DNA of 64,000 bases, taken from NCBI GenBank assembly GCA_021209875.1, contig JAGYVD010000009.1:930001-994000 (forward strand). The letters are read 5' to 3'. Both the position numbers and the translations under genes were made by a program. Positions within the stretch are counted from its first letter, which is position 1. Every line of letters starts with the position of its first letter. The stretch is from Rosellinia necatrix (lineage: Eukaryota; Ascomycota; Sordariomycetes; Xylariales; Xylariaceae). The notes below the pieces were generated by a model, which made no database searches, was not told the origin of the DNA, and worked only from the letters and a program-made list of their open reading frames with translations. Positions 48,936 through 61,138 of this stretch are shown one piece after another.

Positions 48936-50150
48936 ATGGAAACATATAACGGCTACGTGCGGACGCCCGCAGATGCCATCAAGCTATTCGAGGCCTGCCG
49001 AGTTGGTCTTCTACCCCGAGTTCAGCGGAGGCTATCGGAAAAGGAGAGACAGTCCATTCGGTCAGGCTCCGTCTTTGTCTGGGACGAGCGGGAAGCTGGG
49101 ATGCGACGCTGGACTGACGGCAAATCTTGGAGCGCGAGCCGAGTATCGGGTAGTTTTTTGACATACCGAGAAATGGAGGGGAAGCGAGGGAGTGGTTTCG
49201 GAACCTCGCGCCGGAGTACCGGACGTTCGCCCGACAGCAGTCGACTGAGTGATGATGACCAAGACGGCGAGCCAGAAGGTTATCGGTACAAGACAGATGG
49301 CCTCATGAAGCAGTCCTTCAGCATTACAACATCACAAGGGCAGCACTTACATTTGATCTCGTATTATGCCCGGCCACATCCCGGTGCCCCAGACCTTTCC
49401 CAGCCTACCGCAGATCCTACACTACGACACATCTCACCACCCAAAGGGATGTACCCCGAATCAAGTTTGCCTGATACCGCCAACCCTCCGGCCCTGACGA
49501 CGAGAGCCCCCATGCCGTCATACAACCCGGGCGGCCCACAAGATCAGGGCGCATATTCGCACCACTGGGGTGCTCCCGCTTGGATGGGGGTGGCACCATG
49601 GCCTCCCTCCCCAAGCCAGACCCCCCCTTACATGTACAGTCTTGAGCATGAGGTGCCTCACCCGCCTCCACAACCACATAGAACGCCACAAATGCCACCC
49701 TCCGTACCGATAAATCATTCTCCCTACGAGAGGCTGCCCCCGCCCGCCGCATATCAGATGGCCGAACGACCGCCAAACCGATCGCCCCGATCCCAGCAGC
49801 TCCAAGTAAAAGCGGCACAAGCCGTCATGATCGATCCTCGCATCGCGGTCGTTGCTCGCAACCCGCAGGGCCCCTTACCCGCCGTGGCGACTTCAAACCG
49901 CGCTCCAAGTCCTCCCAGGGCCAGTTCTATTTCACCCTCTCACACATCTAGTGCAAACAGCTCAGCCCGAAAAGCAAGCTTATCAAGCATTCTATTACAT
50001 CCCACCTCGAATAATTCGGAGCCGAACAGCGCCAATCCGGCAAGCAACAGCAGCGCCAGCAGCTCACCGCGAGCTCTAGCGGCCGCCGCTCATGAAATGT
50101 CAGCAGACGTAAAGGCACTTCGGTCACTCGACCGCAAATTTTGCCTCTAG
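48936..50150 (+). CDS. PAC2: Gti1/Pac2-family WOPR-domain transcription factor (Pac2 type)
   Basis: The intronless coding frame gives 404 residues. ATG at 48936 yields METYNGYVRTPADAIKLFEA, the usual start of the domain; the frame is open further upstream but has no conserved sequence. The bipartite WOPR DNA-binding domain occupies about 2-145. WOPRa includes GLLPRVQRRLSEKERQSIRS, GSVFVWDEREAGMRRWTDG and SWSASRVSGSFLTYREMEGK (to about 84). A variable Ser/Arg/Asp linker follows, and WOPRb contains YRYKTDGLMKQSFSI...LHLISYYA. The rest is disordered, rich in Pro, Ser, Gln and His, as in activation regions. WOPR proteins (Candida Wor1, Fusarium Sge1, S. pombe Pac2 and Gti1) are master regulators of morphology, mating and virulence programmes. 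The Val-Arg-Thr-Pro and RRLSEKER wording resembles the Pac2 branch rather than Gti1/Sge1/Wor1. It lies alone between two very large gene-free regions. Confidence 0.9.
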   Translation: METYNGYVRTPADAIKLFEACRVGLLPRVQRRLSEKERQSIRSGSVFVWDEREAGMRRWTDGKSWSASRVSGSFLTYREMEGKRGSGFGTSRRSTGRSPDSSRLSDDDQDGEPEGYRYKTDGLMKQSFSITTSQGQHLHLISYYARPHPGAPDLSQPTADPTLRHISPPKGMYPESSLPDTANPPALTTRAPMPSYNPGGPQDQGAYSHHWGAPAWMGVAPWPPSPSQTPPYMYSLEHEVPHPPPQPHRTPQMPPSVPINHSPYERLPPPAAYQMAERPPNRSPRSQQLQVKAAQAVMIDPRIAVVARNPQGPLPAVATSNRAPSPPRASSISPSHTSSANSSARKASLSSILLHPTSNNSEPNSANPASNSSASSSPRALAAAAHEMSADVKALRSLDRKFCL

Positions 50151-50740
50151 AATTAACCTCCATCACGGGAGCATCATCGGGCGTTTTATGGAAACCAGAG
50201 AATGGGCGGGTTATGGTCGGTATCCACAGAATATGGTAATTGGGAGGGCATAGTACATATTTATTAACCAGCGGTCCTCCTGCTCAGGGGTTTATTTTGG
50301 TTACCGAAGGAACAACGGCGTCAAGGGTTGGGGGACTATCACGATGCTTTAGTGGTGCCATGGGAACGGGCACCGATACTTTACGGATGATTCATTTACA
50401 CTTAGATACCAGCCCCCCGTGAAGGGAATGCACTTGCCTTTTCAGTTTTAGCATGCTACAATCAAGAAGCTCTTGAGCTTTTCAACTCTCCTCAGACTAT
50501 AGTCCTGCTCACCCCTTCCATCTATCTCCATGGTGACTCGTCATAGCATGATCATAACACGATACATGCCCAATAATACGTTTCTTTCTCTTGCTCTCCT
50601 ATACCATTCATTCTAACCGCCTCCGCAGTCCTCTAATCTGCACTTCAGCCTCCGCGCTAGCAGCCTCACAGAACAGCAGGGGACTCGAATACGCACAATC
50701 CGATTCCTCTGTACATTCTTCCCCGAACTGAGCCAAGCAA

Positions 50741-50799
50741 CACAATAACAATAACAACAACAACAACAACAAACAATAACAACAACAATAACAACAACA
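50741..50799. repeat. (AAC)n/(AATAAC)n microsatellite
   Basis: AAC triplets are interspersed with AAT, about 20 units in all. Confidence 0.95.
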
Positions 50800-51350
50800 T
50801 GCCGGAATTCCCCCAGCATTCCGTTTCGGCCGCCTCGGCAGCGAACGTAAGCCCGGCTTATTAGGTTGTTGTGTTGTGCCGGGTCCGCAGCAGGCCTAGG
50901 TCGTGTTGGGGAGTGCGAATGGGTGAAGTTAGCTGGCTAGGCCTGCAGGCCCCGCCCGGTTTTGAGTAAGCCGAAATATAGTTACTTATCTAGAACTTAG
51001 ATAATAAGCTTAAACTCGCCTCAAACCGAACGACTCGTCATCCACCCTCGGGTCCGATTTGATGGAACACGACGACGGAAGCCACTATCTATTATTTAGT
51101 TATTATTTAGCCTACCGCTGACTCAAGCGGGTATACTCTACGCAGCCGTCCTGAATCATCAGTTAGGCGCACACAAAGGCAAATCGGCACAGTCACAAGG
51201 GATTAACTAAGCAGTAGTTGGCCGTGGACAAGTCGACAAGTCGTCAAACGTGGTATCAGGTTGGTAAGGGTTTGGGGGTGTAGGGGAGGGGGCCGCCGTG
51301 TCATCTACCGAGCACGACAGAATATCTAACTCAACCTAAACATACAATCT

Positions 51351-51420
51351 CTCCTTCCTCCTCCCTCCCTCCCTCCCTCCCTCCTCCCTCCCTCCTCCCT
51401 CCTTCCTCCCCTCTCTCCCT
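51351..51420. repeat. (CTCC)n polypyrimidine tract
   Basis: Seventy bases of CTCC/CCTT variants are all pyrimidine on the plus strand. Confidence 0.95.
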
Positions 51421-51753
51421 TAGCGCCAGGTTAAGTGTATGTGCATATATTTAACATCGTACGTTAACTAAATCATGCTTGTCCCGCGCCCAGATGGCTC
51501 ACTAACCTCGCGTCCTTCAACAAATCCGACCGACATTCGCGGCAACTTCCGTACTAGCCGAGGTACTGAGTACCAGCAGTTAGCTATGTATATCCATCGC
51601 CGGCGCAAAGGTGGATTTACCTCGCCGCCGTCGCGTCCCCGTCCACGAGACCCGATTCGGCTTGGTGTACGAAGCTATCGTGGGGCGCGCTGGACTGTTT
51701 ACTGTTCGCCTAGTTCTGATTACTTATCGCTCAGGTCGTTATATAAACTTTTC

Positions 51754-51755
<2 letters not shown>

Positions 51756-51784
<29 letters not shown>
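51756..51784. repeat. T29 homopolymer
   Basis: This uninterrupted run of 29 T is the longest homopolymer in the window. Confidence 0.95.
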
Positions 51785-54700
51785 CACGCTATGTACGTAG
51801 TATCTGGATTCAGGCCCCGTCATTATGACGGGACGTTTGCTGGGAATTCGAACATTAGGCCCGCTCTCAGCTTTGTCCTGGCTTCCCGTTGCCCACACAG
51901 AACCACTCATCTCCCGGCAGGCAAGCAAGCGCTGAACGTTATATGTCAGCCTCTGCCTCCCTTCTGGCGGAGCCGGCCGGCATCTGCACAAGCACGGCAG
52001 CTCACACATGCCGTCCGTGACAGGCAGGCAGGCAAGACGGGTTGTAGTCTAAAATTGATACACAAATAGCCCAAAGTCTATCGGAACGGTGTCCTTCTCC
52101 TTCTCCGATCATTGCCCCCATACTGAAGAAACGCTCGTGTGCATGTTACTGCCTCTGGACATGCGTAATGTGGTATTAGGTCCATGACGGGCCGTCTGAG
52201 CTTCCCACCAGGAGATCAGCGGCCACTCTCATCCTACAAATTTATTTTGCACATCGCCACAGGCTCGCAAGACGCTTCCTTCTCGGCGTTGTCGCCGGCT
52301 CCGAGGTCACATTGGCTGCGTTGGAATATCCAAGGAGAAACGGGACACCCAGTGGCCCCTCGGCTGAAACAAACGCCAATCGGGAGGTCGAGTGCGCGCG
52401 ACAAAGGGGGCCAGGACAGCCGCTGCCTCCTTCTTATTTCCCTGTTATCTGTATCGGGCTGGCGGTCTTGGCGGTCTTCAGCCCATCTATGTATGCACCA
52501 GCCGTCCGCCGCCGCCGACAAGGACAGCGGGAACCGAGACGCAGCATCAGACAGACGAATGGAACGGGAAAATTGGCAATCCCCACGGGCGGCCTAGCTA
52601 TCTACGCTGGGCCCTTCGCCGGTGTCAGCGGCGTGATGAGACGCGACAAAAGTACATGTACCTTGTCACGGAATGGGGGTTGTCGACCAATCTCTGGTCA
52701 AGATTGGCGAGCGAGGGTCGTGGAACGTGGCTCGCCTACCCAAGCAGCCGGATGGAAGTAGATACCTTATTTCTTTTTTTTCTTTTGCTTGCTTGCTTAC
52801 GCCGCGAGCGTCGAATGAGGGAAGGAGGGGGGAGGGTTGGGGATCAGCCAGAGAGCAGAGCAGCAAGGAGACGAAGAAAGACATCCTCGACGGCAAAGTC
52901 GCATGTGATGCAATTCGTAGGGACCGACTTTGCGAAGTGTGTGCGACGGCAGCTCCCAGTGCGCACTGCCTGTGGACTGTGGACTGTAGATCAAGACGCG
53001 GAGAGCACATACATGCTTAGACCAGTAACTTGTGCCGAACTTGTGCATTGCATGTCGTTCCCGGTTGTGTCGCGATATGGCAATCGACGGTTGATCACTT
53101 TCCCGTTTTAGTGACATCTTGCATATGGGAGGCTTGAGCCTCTTAATTCATTTATTCATGGACTGCTTCTTTTTTCCGCCTTCCCTCTCTCTCTCTCTCG
53201 AGAAGAGTTGCAGTTTTTGCCGCAGTTCGCGCTATCTGCCCGCCCATCAAAGGACGGACGCCACAGAGACCCCCCTTCCCCTCCCCTCCTCATCCAGCAA
53301 CAGAGGTGGATGGATGAATGAATGTGCAGTACCAGTACCAGATTCGCAGTCTGCACAGAGAGCTGGCTGTGCAAGGACCCGAACAGCAAGCAGCCACAGG
53401 TTGTCCGTGTACGCCGTGAGCCATGGAAGTGCACGATCGGTGCCCCCTCCGCCCCCCCCTTCTCTCCTCCCCCTGCTCTCCCAGCTGTCACGTCGAAGTC
53501 CACAACGCCACTCCGCGGTGGCTTGGCTCCAAATGCCAAACGTCACGTTTTCTCCCTATCCGCCCTACGCATGACCCCCCTTTGGCATGAGGCCAAGACC
53601 AACGTTACGCGTTCAGACCGTCTTTTTTAATAGGCCCGTCGATTGTTTGGGGCCTTATCGACAGGAATCCCGAAAGCCCCCGATGTCTCGGCAACGATAT
53701 CCGCCCTCGCGCGCTTTTCGAGAACCTACATTACATACGAATAGTCATCGGCAGGATGGTCCTCCGGTCTATATTTGCTCGGCGCCCGCCAAGCCTCGTG
53801 CGTCACATAAAACTTGCTTCTTCTCTCGACACTTATTACCGAGGAGAAGGAAAGAGAAGCCCGGATGCTGCAACTAACGGCTTAGGACGACCCAGGCAAC
53901 TCCGTTATATCCCGAGGATCTCGCCGGCCGGCAATAGTTGATGGCATCCGCTGTATGTATATACATACATATGTACATACCTACATGCATACATACGCAT
54001 ACTATTATGCGCGCGCCATGGAGCGGTTTTTAGCCTAGTCAGTCAATCCGAACAAACTACACTAGGTCGACACTACGCACGGGGACAGTGGTTTACGCCG
54101 GGCATTCGGCGCCGTGATCTATTAATCCAGCCTTGGCCAGTAAGCTTATTAAAGAGTTTATTTACTATGGTGACTTTATGGAGTACTCTAAAAGCACACT
54201 AGTACGTGATGATTGAGGAGTCGAAAAAGCGGCGCGCGGGGGGTTGCTTAGCTAGCCCGGTCTAGTCCTCCCGGCGCTCTGGGTCCTCGCCCAAAAGAGC
54301 GATGGGATGTGTTCGAGCCGCTCGGCAATAGGCTCCACGTAACATTATTGCCTCATCCATCGGCCGGTCAGCCTGGCGGGGTGGCGCATCGAGAACTATC
54401 CAATATGCAACTAGTGTAAAATGGAAGGGGGGAAGGGAGGGAGGGAGGGCGTTGTGGAACTGTATCGGAGATTGAAATATCGTCAGCGGTTTCGTGTCAT
54501 GCCTCGGTCAGTCTCGCCTGTTTACACTCCAGCGGCGAACTGGGACGCGGAATTCCCCGTGGCTGAAGCCGAGCGCGAGCACGAAACTAGGCCTACTTTG
54601 CTCATATGCTATCTAGTGACCCCGTGTTAGGGCGATGACAACGAGAAGACGCAGATATAGTACCCCCTTATGACCGTAAACATGTCCCCAGCACAGAAGC

Positions 54701-55692
54701 TGCCCTTATCTCTGCCAGCCATTTATTAGGCAATCCTATATCCCCCGTGACCAAGTGATAGTATCCACCGGTCGTCATGATATCAACCGGCCGCACTGAG
54801 CCATTTATAGACTAGAGAATGTGACCAGATAAGTGCGAGGGGGAAGGGGTGAAAAGGTCGCAGTCCTGCAGTATAACAAGAAGGGGGACAATTTAGGGTT
54901 GCCGGCAGGCGGTCGAAGCTCAGTTCTCCCAGGGGGCGATCATGCGAGGGTGATCCTGTCACATAACAACAAGGTTCCGTCGTTTGCTAGTTGGCTGGCA
55001 TGCACTGCATGGTTCGTCCGGTCCCTGTTAGGCTGCTGTTAGGCTCGTGGAACTAGGGAAACACGGGGCTAAGTACATGTGACTACTTTGAAGGTTAAAC
55101 GAAAGACACCTCCATAGATGCACGACTTAATTTAGACCAAACTGAGGCGTCATCTAGTTCAAACCATGCCAGAAGGGGGGGCCCGTCCCTAGAACTCTAA
55201 GCGTTAGCTGTATGATAACCAGTGGAGGCCCCTCCACTACCCAACTAATACAACAATTAGGTGGTGTCAACAACAACCGCCTCGTCTGTTTGTAACAGTG
55301 CTTTAGCTTTGCCGTAATGCAGCACTGGTGTGTGAGCCACAAACGGTGCCCCTCTTAACCGTATATCATAGTTTCACGCCACGAGAGACTCTTGTTGTTT
55401 TCCCACCGTCTTCTATCCGTAGTGTTACAGACATATATGTCTTGGTCTCAGGTGATTACTTGCTGGTTCGAGAAACGTGTTCATATTGTAACTGTCTCCT
55501 AGTTCCGCTTCAACCGCATGTCATAGAATAAACTTAGCATTATTACACCTTCGATAGTCTAAATTAACCTCGTCCCTGCATGGACTTGCTGATTAATTAA
55601 CCACTCGACCATCAAAACTCACATAACCCCCAGTGTGATGGAACAGGAATGCAACGCTATACCCTGACACCACTAATGTAAGCAAAAGTATA

Positions 55693-56124
55693 ATGTTACC
55701 AGGTCAAGCGCTTGACCGTTTGCACCCACTATATATTGTGAGCCCGGAGGCCGGCACGTCGTGGGCCCCGGCTTTGCGGGCACAAGTACAGAGGAGCACA
55801 GTAGCACTAGGAAATTGCCAGTATCAGGTAACCGCGTTCCTGTGGCACCAAGTACATAAAAGAGATTTACCTGAATGGAATGTATTCAATAAGGTATTGT
55901 ATAGTAAAAAGCGTGAACTATTTGACCGTGTAATCACGAATCGGGGGGTTCCCGTAGAGCTAGGTAGAGACGAAGAATACATAAAATTAAGAGTTTGCAT
56001 ACATAGCCCACGTAATGAGGCGCCCTTGTTCGTATTAGCTATGAAATTAAGAACACAAGTAGGTTTGCACTACACACTGCAGTTAACCCTAGTTTGTCTG
56101 AAACCATGGTGGTTAGGCCAATAA
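55693..56124 (+). CDS. Hypothetical ORF with A+T-leaning codon use
   Basis: An ATG-started frame of 143 residues is present. The N-terminal 40 residues use G+C-rich codons. From about residue 60 onward it uses TTA, GTA, AAA, AGA and ATA codons, unlike the confirmed genes of this window (for example EYIKLRVCIHSPRNEAP and LFVLAMKLRTQVG). The peptide is balanced in charged and hydrophobic residues and is not low complexity, which is unusual for this region. No signal peptide, membrane helix or family motif is recognised, and no neighbouring gene gives context. It could be a fragment of a mobile or foreign element, or a chance frame. Confidence 0.25.
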   Translation: MLPGQALDRLHPLYIVSPEAGTSWAPALRAQVQRSTVALGNCQYQVTAFLWHQVHKRDLPEWNVFNKVLYSKKRELFDRVITNRGVPVELGRDEEYIKLRVCIHSPRNEAPLFVLAMKLRTQVGLHYTLQLTLVCLKPWWLGQ

Positions 56125-58427
56125 GAAGTCGGCTACCATCGGGTCGAGGATCGTCGAAGGGTGCCGACCAAGAGGAGAAACTTCAAAAACAGGTTCCAAG
56201 GACGCCCCCATCATCATGAGCGTAAACACCTTACCGACACCCTTATCGACACCTTATCTACTTCTATTTCACATGCACTCCAAGTTGCCCCCATCAAGGT
56301 AACAAAACACAAACCATCCGAGTCGGGGTACAAGGCTGGATCTGCCTTACTTGCGCCTCCCGAACACACAATCTGTTCATCACACGTACACGGAGACGCG
56401 CAAGAAGAAAAGCTTAGCCTGCCTAGCCGGCAAGCGGACTCACAATAAGATTATCGGGCCTAACTCAACCTTGGGACAAAAACGCGGGCTGTTTACCCGA
56501 TCAGATCGGCGACCCGCTCTCGCCAGGCAGTTATTGGCCCGAAGGGCAGCCGTGCTATGGCTGCCGCCCAGTAAAAAGCCATCTTATGCCCAGCACACAC
56601 CATTGTTTGTGTAGCTCTCGATCTAGGGTGGTGCGTCACATGATGCCCGGCGAGTCTACCGGCTTCGTCGAGGGGGCGGTCGTCGAGTGTGGTTGGGCCG
56701 TCGTTGGCCCGTGGTCGTGGATCGAAAGCTCTCACCCAAGAGGGAGGGAGGTACGCGCGACACACACATACACACACACACACACACACACCCATCCACA
56801 CATCCGCTTACGTTCACCTGCCTGGACGAGAGATCGGAGAGGGAGGCGAGAGAAAGAGGCTTGGGCCGAGAGGTCTTCCTCCCCCTTCCCCTGTGATTCG
56901 CGCGGCCGACGGTCGTCAGTTATACGACACGTGTGGCGAGGCCGCCTCCGCAACAAACTTTTCGCCGAGAAACGTGTGCATGACCGCGCGCGCGCACCAC
57001 TCCCCGATCTACCATCGCCCACCCCGCGGGATGTGATGGGCGGGTGGATGGATAGATGGGTGGATGTAACAGGCATTGTGTGGAAACCACGGAGCTGCTA
57101 CACACCTTTTTCACACCACTCTTACCTATTATATTGCTGGATTGGGCCAGCGCCGCAATGAAACCCCACTACTCTATTATCTCACCAATGGTGCTACCGC
57201 GCACACGGCTGTGTGGTTGGGTGCGCGCGCATCGGGAATAGGCATGTTGTCGCGAGAGTGCTGGATTGCTAAGCCGAGCAGTGTACCGATACAAATGACT
57301 TGGGTGGATGTACCAGACCTGTTTGTATCTGGTCCATCTGTTTGCATACCCCGTGACCATGAGAGATTTGCGAGATATCAGCAACTGTTGATTAGTGAAC
57401 GGGAGTATACAAACGCCTCTTATAGACAAGAAAACAGGGGAGAGAAGGGGCAAGGCAAATGAGAGGCACGGTTGATAAGCAGTGCGACTCAGATATTGAT
57501 TAACGTTACAAGACAATAGCCAAGCATTTCCTGTTTTACATCAGACACAAGTAGCAATGATAAGCGGTCAGCCCTATAGGTATACGGCTCGTAATCCTAA
57601 ATCCTCAAGCGAGGTCCTGCGTAGAATGTCTCATGTTGTCGATTACGTCTAGCTAGTGATCGATGATCGATGGAAGAACAGATAGTAAAAATCCCCCAAC
57701 AAGATGGCTCCTATGGTACCATCTCGCGTGATACTGAATACTGTCCGATACTGGTTTGACTGTCATCAATATGGCGCACAGCCAAATGAAATAGGAGTCC
57801 AGTTGCTTGATGAAGAGTATATGAAAGACACCTCGAAATGCTACCCAACCAGCGTACCACTTAATATACCTTAGAGCTTTACAGACCCGTTGTGTGGGAT
57901 TTGTAAGTTTCGACATTAAGTTATACAACACTTACGCGAATGTATAGTATACTTTAATTACACTATAGTATTAGGCTACCCAGCAGCTGTTAACGTAGTT
58001 CTTATGTCTTAGAGCGGGGATCCAAAGCATGCCTCTCCTTAATACAGCCTCCTTCCATGACCCCTCATCACCTAGGTAATGAAAGCCAAAGTCTTCAACC
58101 GAATTGGGAATGTAAACTAATAACTATTAACTACTTGCCACGAACCGAATGTTCAGAGTGAATTCTAGTTACATGAGGGCAGAAGCTGGGCCACAGGTGC
58201 ATCGTGTAGTATAAGTGGTAGGGCTCGATTCCACTCATTCCCAGGCCAATATCAAGGCCTTGGCCTTTATATACACCGATATACTGCTGGTGTGACACCA
58301 TAGAATAACCTATACCATGTAAATTTCACACCTGATATTGCTTATCATACATCGTATCTTATAATTACATATTCCCGGAAAAATTCATGCGTCATTACAT
58401 CCACCGATAACTTCATTACTATCACAG
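56125..58427. other. Gene-free region with (CA)n repeat
   Basis: No supported gene is seen. It holds a (CA)n tract at 56761-56791 and GGATG/GATG-rich sequence near 57040-57065. After about 57480 the DNA becomes A+T-rich, which continues through the decayed LTR element. Confidence 0.45.
56761..56791. repeat. (CA)n microsatellite
   Basis: About 15 CA dinucleotides are present with one TA interruption. Confidence 0.95.
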
Positions 58428-58746
58428 TGTCACGGAACCAAGCCCAGCCTCCGGGCCTCCGCCGGGCACGGGCCGAAAGCCCATCTATATAAGCCAGAAT
58501 AGCTGACGACTACCTGACAGAAGGAACTTCCCTCTATTAGGTAGTCGCTCGCCGCTCCAGCCCATACACATTATCTTTGGGTCTATGCCCGGCGAAGGTC
58601 TGGAGGCCGGACTTGATATTGTAGTAATTACTTCAACCCTAATTCTCATTCACTCACATCCTTGCTATTCTGTAGCTATAGGGTTAGTTCTGTGCCTTGG
58701 CTTGGATAAATTTACGGGATTGTACTACCTACTTGCAATTGATATG
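58428..58746 (+). mobile_element. Probable LTR of a decayed LTR retrotransposon
   Basis: The segment starts TGTCACGGAACC, a start typical of fungal retrotransposon LTRs. It has a TATA-box-like CTATATAAG at 58485-58493 inside a G+C-rich block that stands out from A+T-rich surroundings. It is followed at 58747 by TTGGCATCAGACC, close to the TTGGTATCAGAGC primer-binding sequence seen after many Ty1/copia LTRs. An inverted repeat (arms near 58453-58468 and 58585-58607) could fold a stem in the transcript. The expected terminal CA is not clear, so the right end is approximate. No second LTR was noticed. Assignment to copia is inference from the primer site. Confidence 0.5.
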
Positions 58747-61138
58747 TTGGCATCAGACCTTTAAAGTTTTCTAACCTTCCTTATAAATGAATACTCGTTA
58801 CAGATATACCTCATCTTAATACCAGATTATATGATTTAAATGCAACATACACTAAGATTAGAATATTGGTGGATTGTTGCTAAGTATTATTCTTCTCGCA
58901 TTGTCAGGATTGCATTTTCTCATCGTAATCTATAATTAAACCTTTTGTGAGTACGGGGATGAGCAAGGCCAACAGCACCATCTTGCGAGTTCCTACCGTA
59001 GCTATGAGGTAAATGTATCTAAATTCTTGGGGAGCTTTATCCTAATCATAGAGAGAGCAATATCGGCCTATATCTACCAGTACATTATAATTTTGGGTGT
59101 TTTAGGGTAATATATAAACTAGATGCTGCCGTCCATGGTGTGCTAGTGTTAGGCAACCACTGGAAACCTAGGGTGGTTGTGCTACTGCAATTCCTCTAAG
59201 ATACTATCTAGAAGTAATCTAAAGGTAGAAACTCATTTTGTGTTAATAGGCATTACGAAACTGCCTACATCACCAAGATCAATAAAATCTATTAATCCCA
59301 TTCGCTCGTGAAACTAGACGGGCAATGAGACACAACATGATTTTATTTCGTAATTCTGTAGAGTGGAATATATCCGAATCGGCATGCGTAGCATGATATG
59401 CAGCTAATCTCATTCGGCCGCGTAAATTCGCTTAATATTTCAATGAATTGTTTCCTCCCCTTGTTTATCAAAGCACTGCTTTGGCGAGTTATCGAATATA
59501 TAACTTCTATTTGGAGTTCTGGCATATGATTACAAGACTCGTCGCGTTAGTCTTGAGATCAAACTTGTCTAATGAATATTGGATGCGGGAACGCCCTATT
59601 GCTAATATTCCTGGTACTCGCCTACCTGTTCATTATTGTGATGGCACAATCCCTCTGCCTCTTGATAAATTCTGTTTTATGCCCAAGAGTTTGAATATGT
59701 GTGAATTTCTTCTGTGTAAGTTCAAATTCAACGAATCTATCTCAGATCCCTCACATAGTCAAGTAAGTACCTGTCCAAGTAAGTAAGTATGTGCCAAACT
59801 GACGCAACCCGACTGAATCAGACGATCTCGGGAGTCTATAACGTCATGGAAAGGATGTCTCTACTGCTCTTGCCTACTTTATAGGAGTGGATATGTATGG
59901 CGGTTGGGTACACAGAACCCTATTTTATGGGGAGGTGACATGTCAGGAAGGAAAGGATGCTACGAAGGAAAGGATGCTGGGGAGGAAAGGATGTCAAGAA
60001 GGGAGGGAAGTGGCATTCTGTCTGATCTGGACAGGACTTAAAACCTGCCTCCCGCCTCTCGTTTCTCAATTGTCTCTTCTTCCCTCCCTCATCCGCCGTC
60101 CGCCGTGTCCCCTCTCTCCATCTGTGACCTTGCTGCTATCTTGTCCCGCAACGGCGTCGATACTTGTATCGCTTCTTTATCGTGATCCAATATACAGACA
60201 TGTCTTTGACGCTTCGCTAACATACACCAGCAGTACGCTATGCTGCGTTGCTACTGCTCTGCCTCACGTCATGGTATGATGAGAGGTTGTCTACGCAACG
60301 ATGAATAAATACCGCTTGTAGGCAATGGCACTGTGCAATGACAGAACGCCAGCCAACCGAGCGGAACATTCGTGTAGGGTAAATAGAAATATTATAGACT
60401 CGATAGAAGGAACAACTAATACATTGACGTAGATATTCTACTGTCTACCTGGTGAAGTGTAACGAGATTTTTCGGTGGCTTGATCATGCCCACAGGCAGA
60501 TGTCAGTGGCGCTAGCCTAAATACCCATCTGAATAAACACTCGGGTAATCGTCCGACTGCTGCACAAATCGCTACTTCGCCTCATTATAGCGTGTGTAAT
60601 CTACACTGGAACCATCTATGCGACACTCGTGAGTAGTGTTCCCGCGCCCTGTCCCTTTTGAGTTGCCCCGTACCGAAAAAGATTGCCCGCCCCCGATTCC
60701 AGATCGAGGGGCGGGTCCAATAGACGAAGCGTGTGAGCCGCAGATTCTGCGGAGCGGTTCTCCGGCGTTGGTCGTTGAAATAAAATGACGAGAAGAACTA
60801 AAGAAGTGTTGGTATGTCCAGTGGTATAAAAACAGAGTTTTAGGAGCCCTGGCTTATTTGAAATGCGAAATTCTTGAGTGTTATGGCAGAGATATTGACA
60901 CTTCCGGCTAGTGATGACGAGTGCCAGCGGCAATTTGTTGTTGGAGTCACAGGAGACGTGTGTAACAAGTAGTAGGCTTTGTATGGATAAGGGCGTAGTA
61001 TCTCCCAACCCGTATGGTAAAGTCAAGACCCTGTGCATAAGCAAGTGTATGCGATGAATTATTATTAGCTTAATTATGGATGATAGATGTAAGTGAATAT
61101 GAGAACAGTTTATTTGTGCACTTTGGGAACTCGCCTTA
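58747..61138. other. A+T-rich degenerate internal region and spacer
   Basis: Downstream of the LTR the DNA is A+T-rich with only short frames. One of about 112 codons at 59448-59786 reads like coding sequence (RERPIANIPGTRLPVHYCDG) and ends before a GTAAGT. I cannot match it to a gag or pol domain. A GGAAAGGATG repeat occurs at about 59945-60000. The last 500 bases are the 3' flank of the PAQR gene. Confidence 0.35.
59945..60010. repeat. GGAAAGGATG imperfect repeat
   Basis: Three copies of GGAAAGGATG are separated by short G/A-rich spacers, followed by GGGAGGGA. Confidence 0.8.

Larger units (their letters stand above)
50151..55692. other. Gene-free region with repeats downstream of the WOPR gene
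   Basis: The first few hundred bases are the likely 3' UTR. Beyond that I see only overlapping low-complexity frames on all strands and no family match. Repeats include (AAC)n at 50741-50799, (CTCC)n at 51351-51420, a T run at 51756-51784 and TATG/CATA-rich sequence around 53950-54000. Confidence 0.45.

Noticed and set aside
58203..58235. tRNA-like words (TAGTATAAGTGGT followed by CTCGATTCC)
   Set aside because: The A-box and B-box-like words are almost adjacent, leaving no room for an anticodon arm. At most it is a tRNA-derived fragment.
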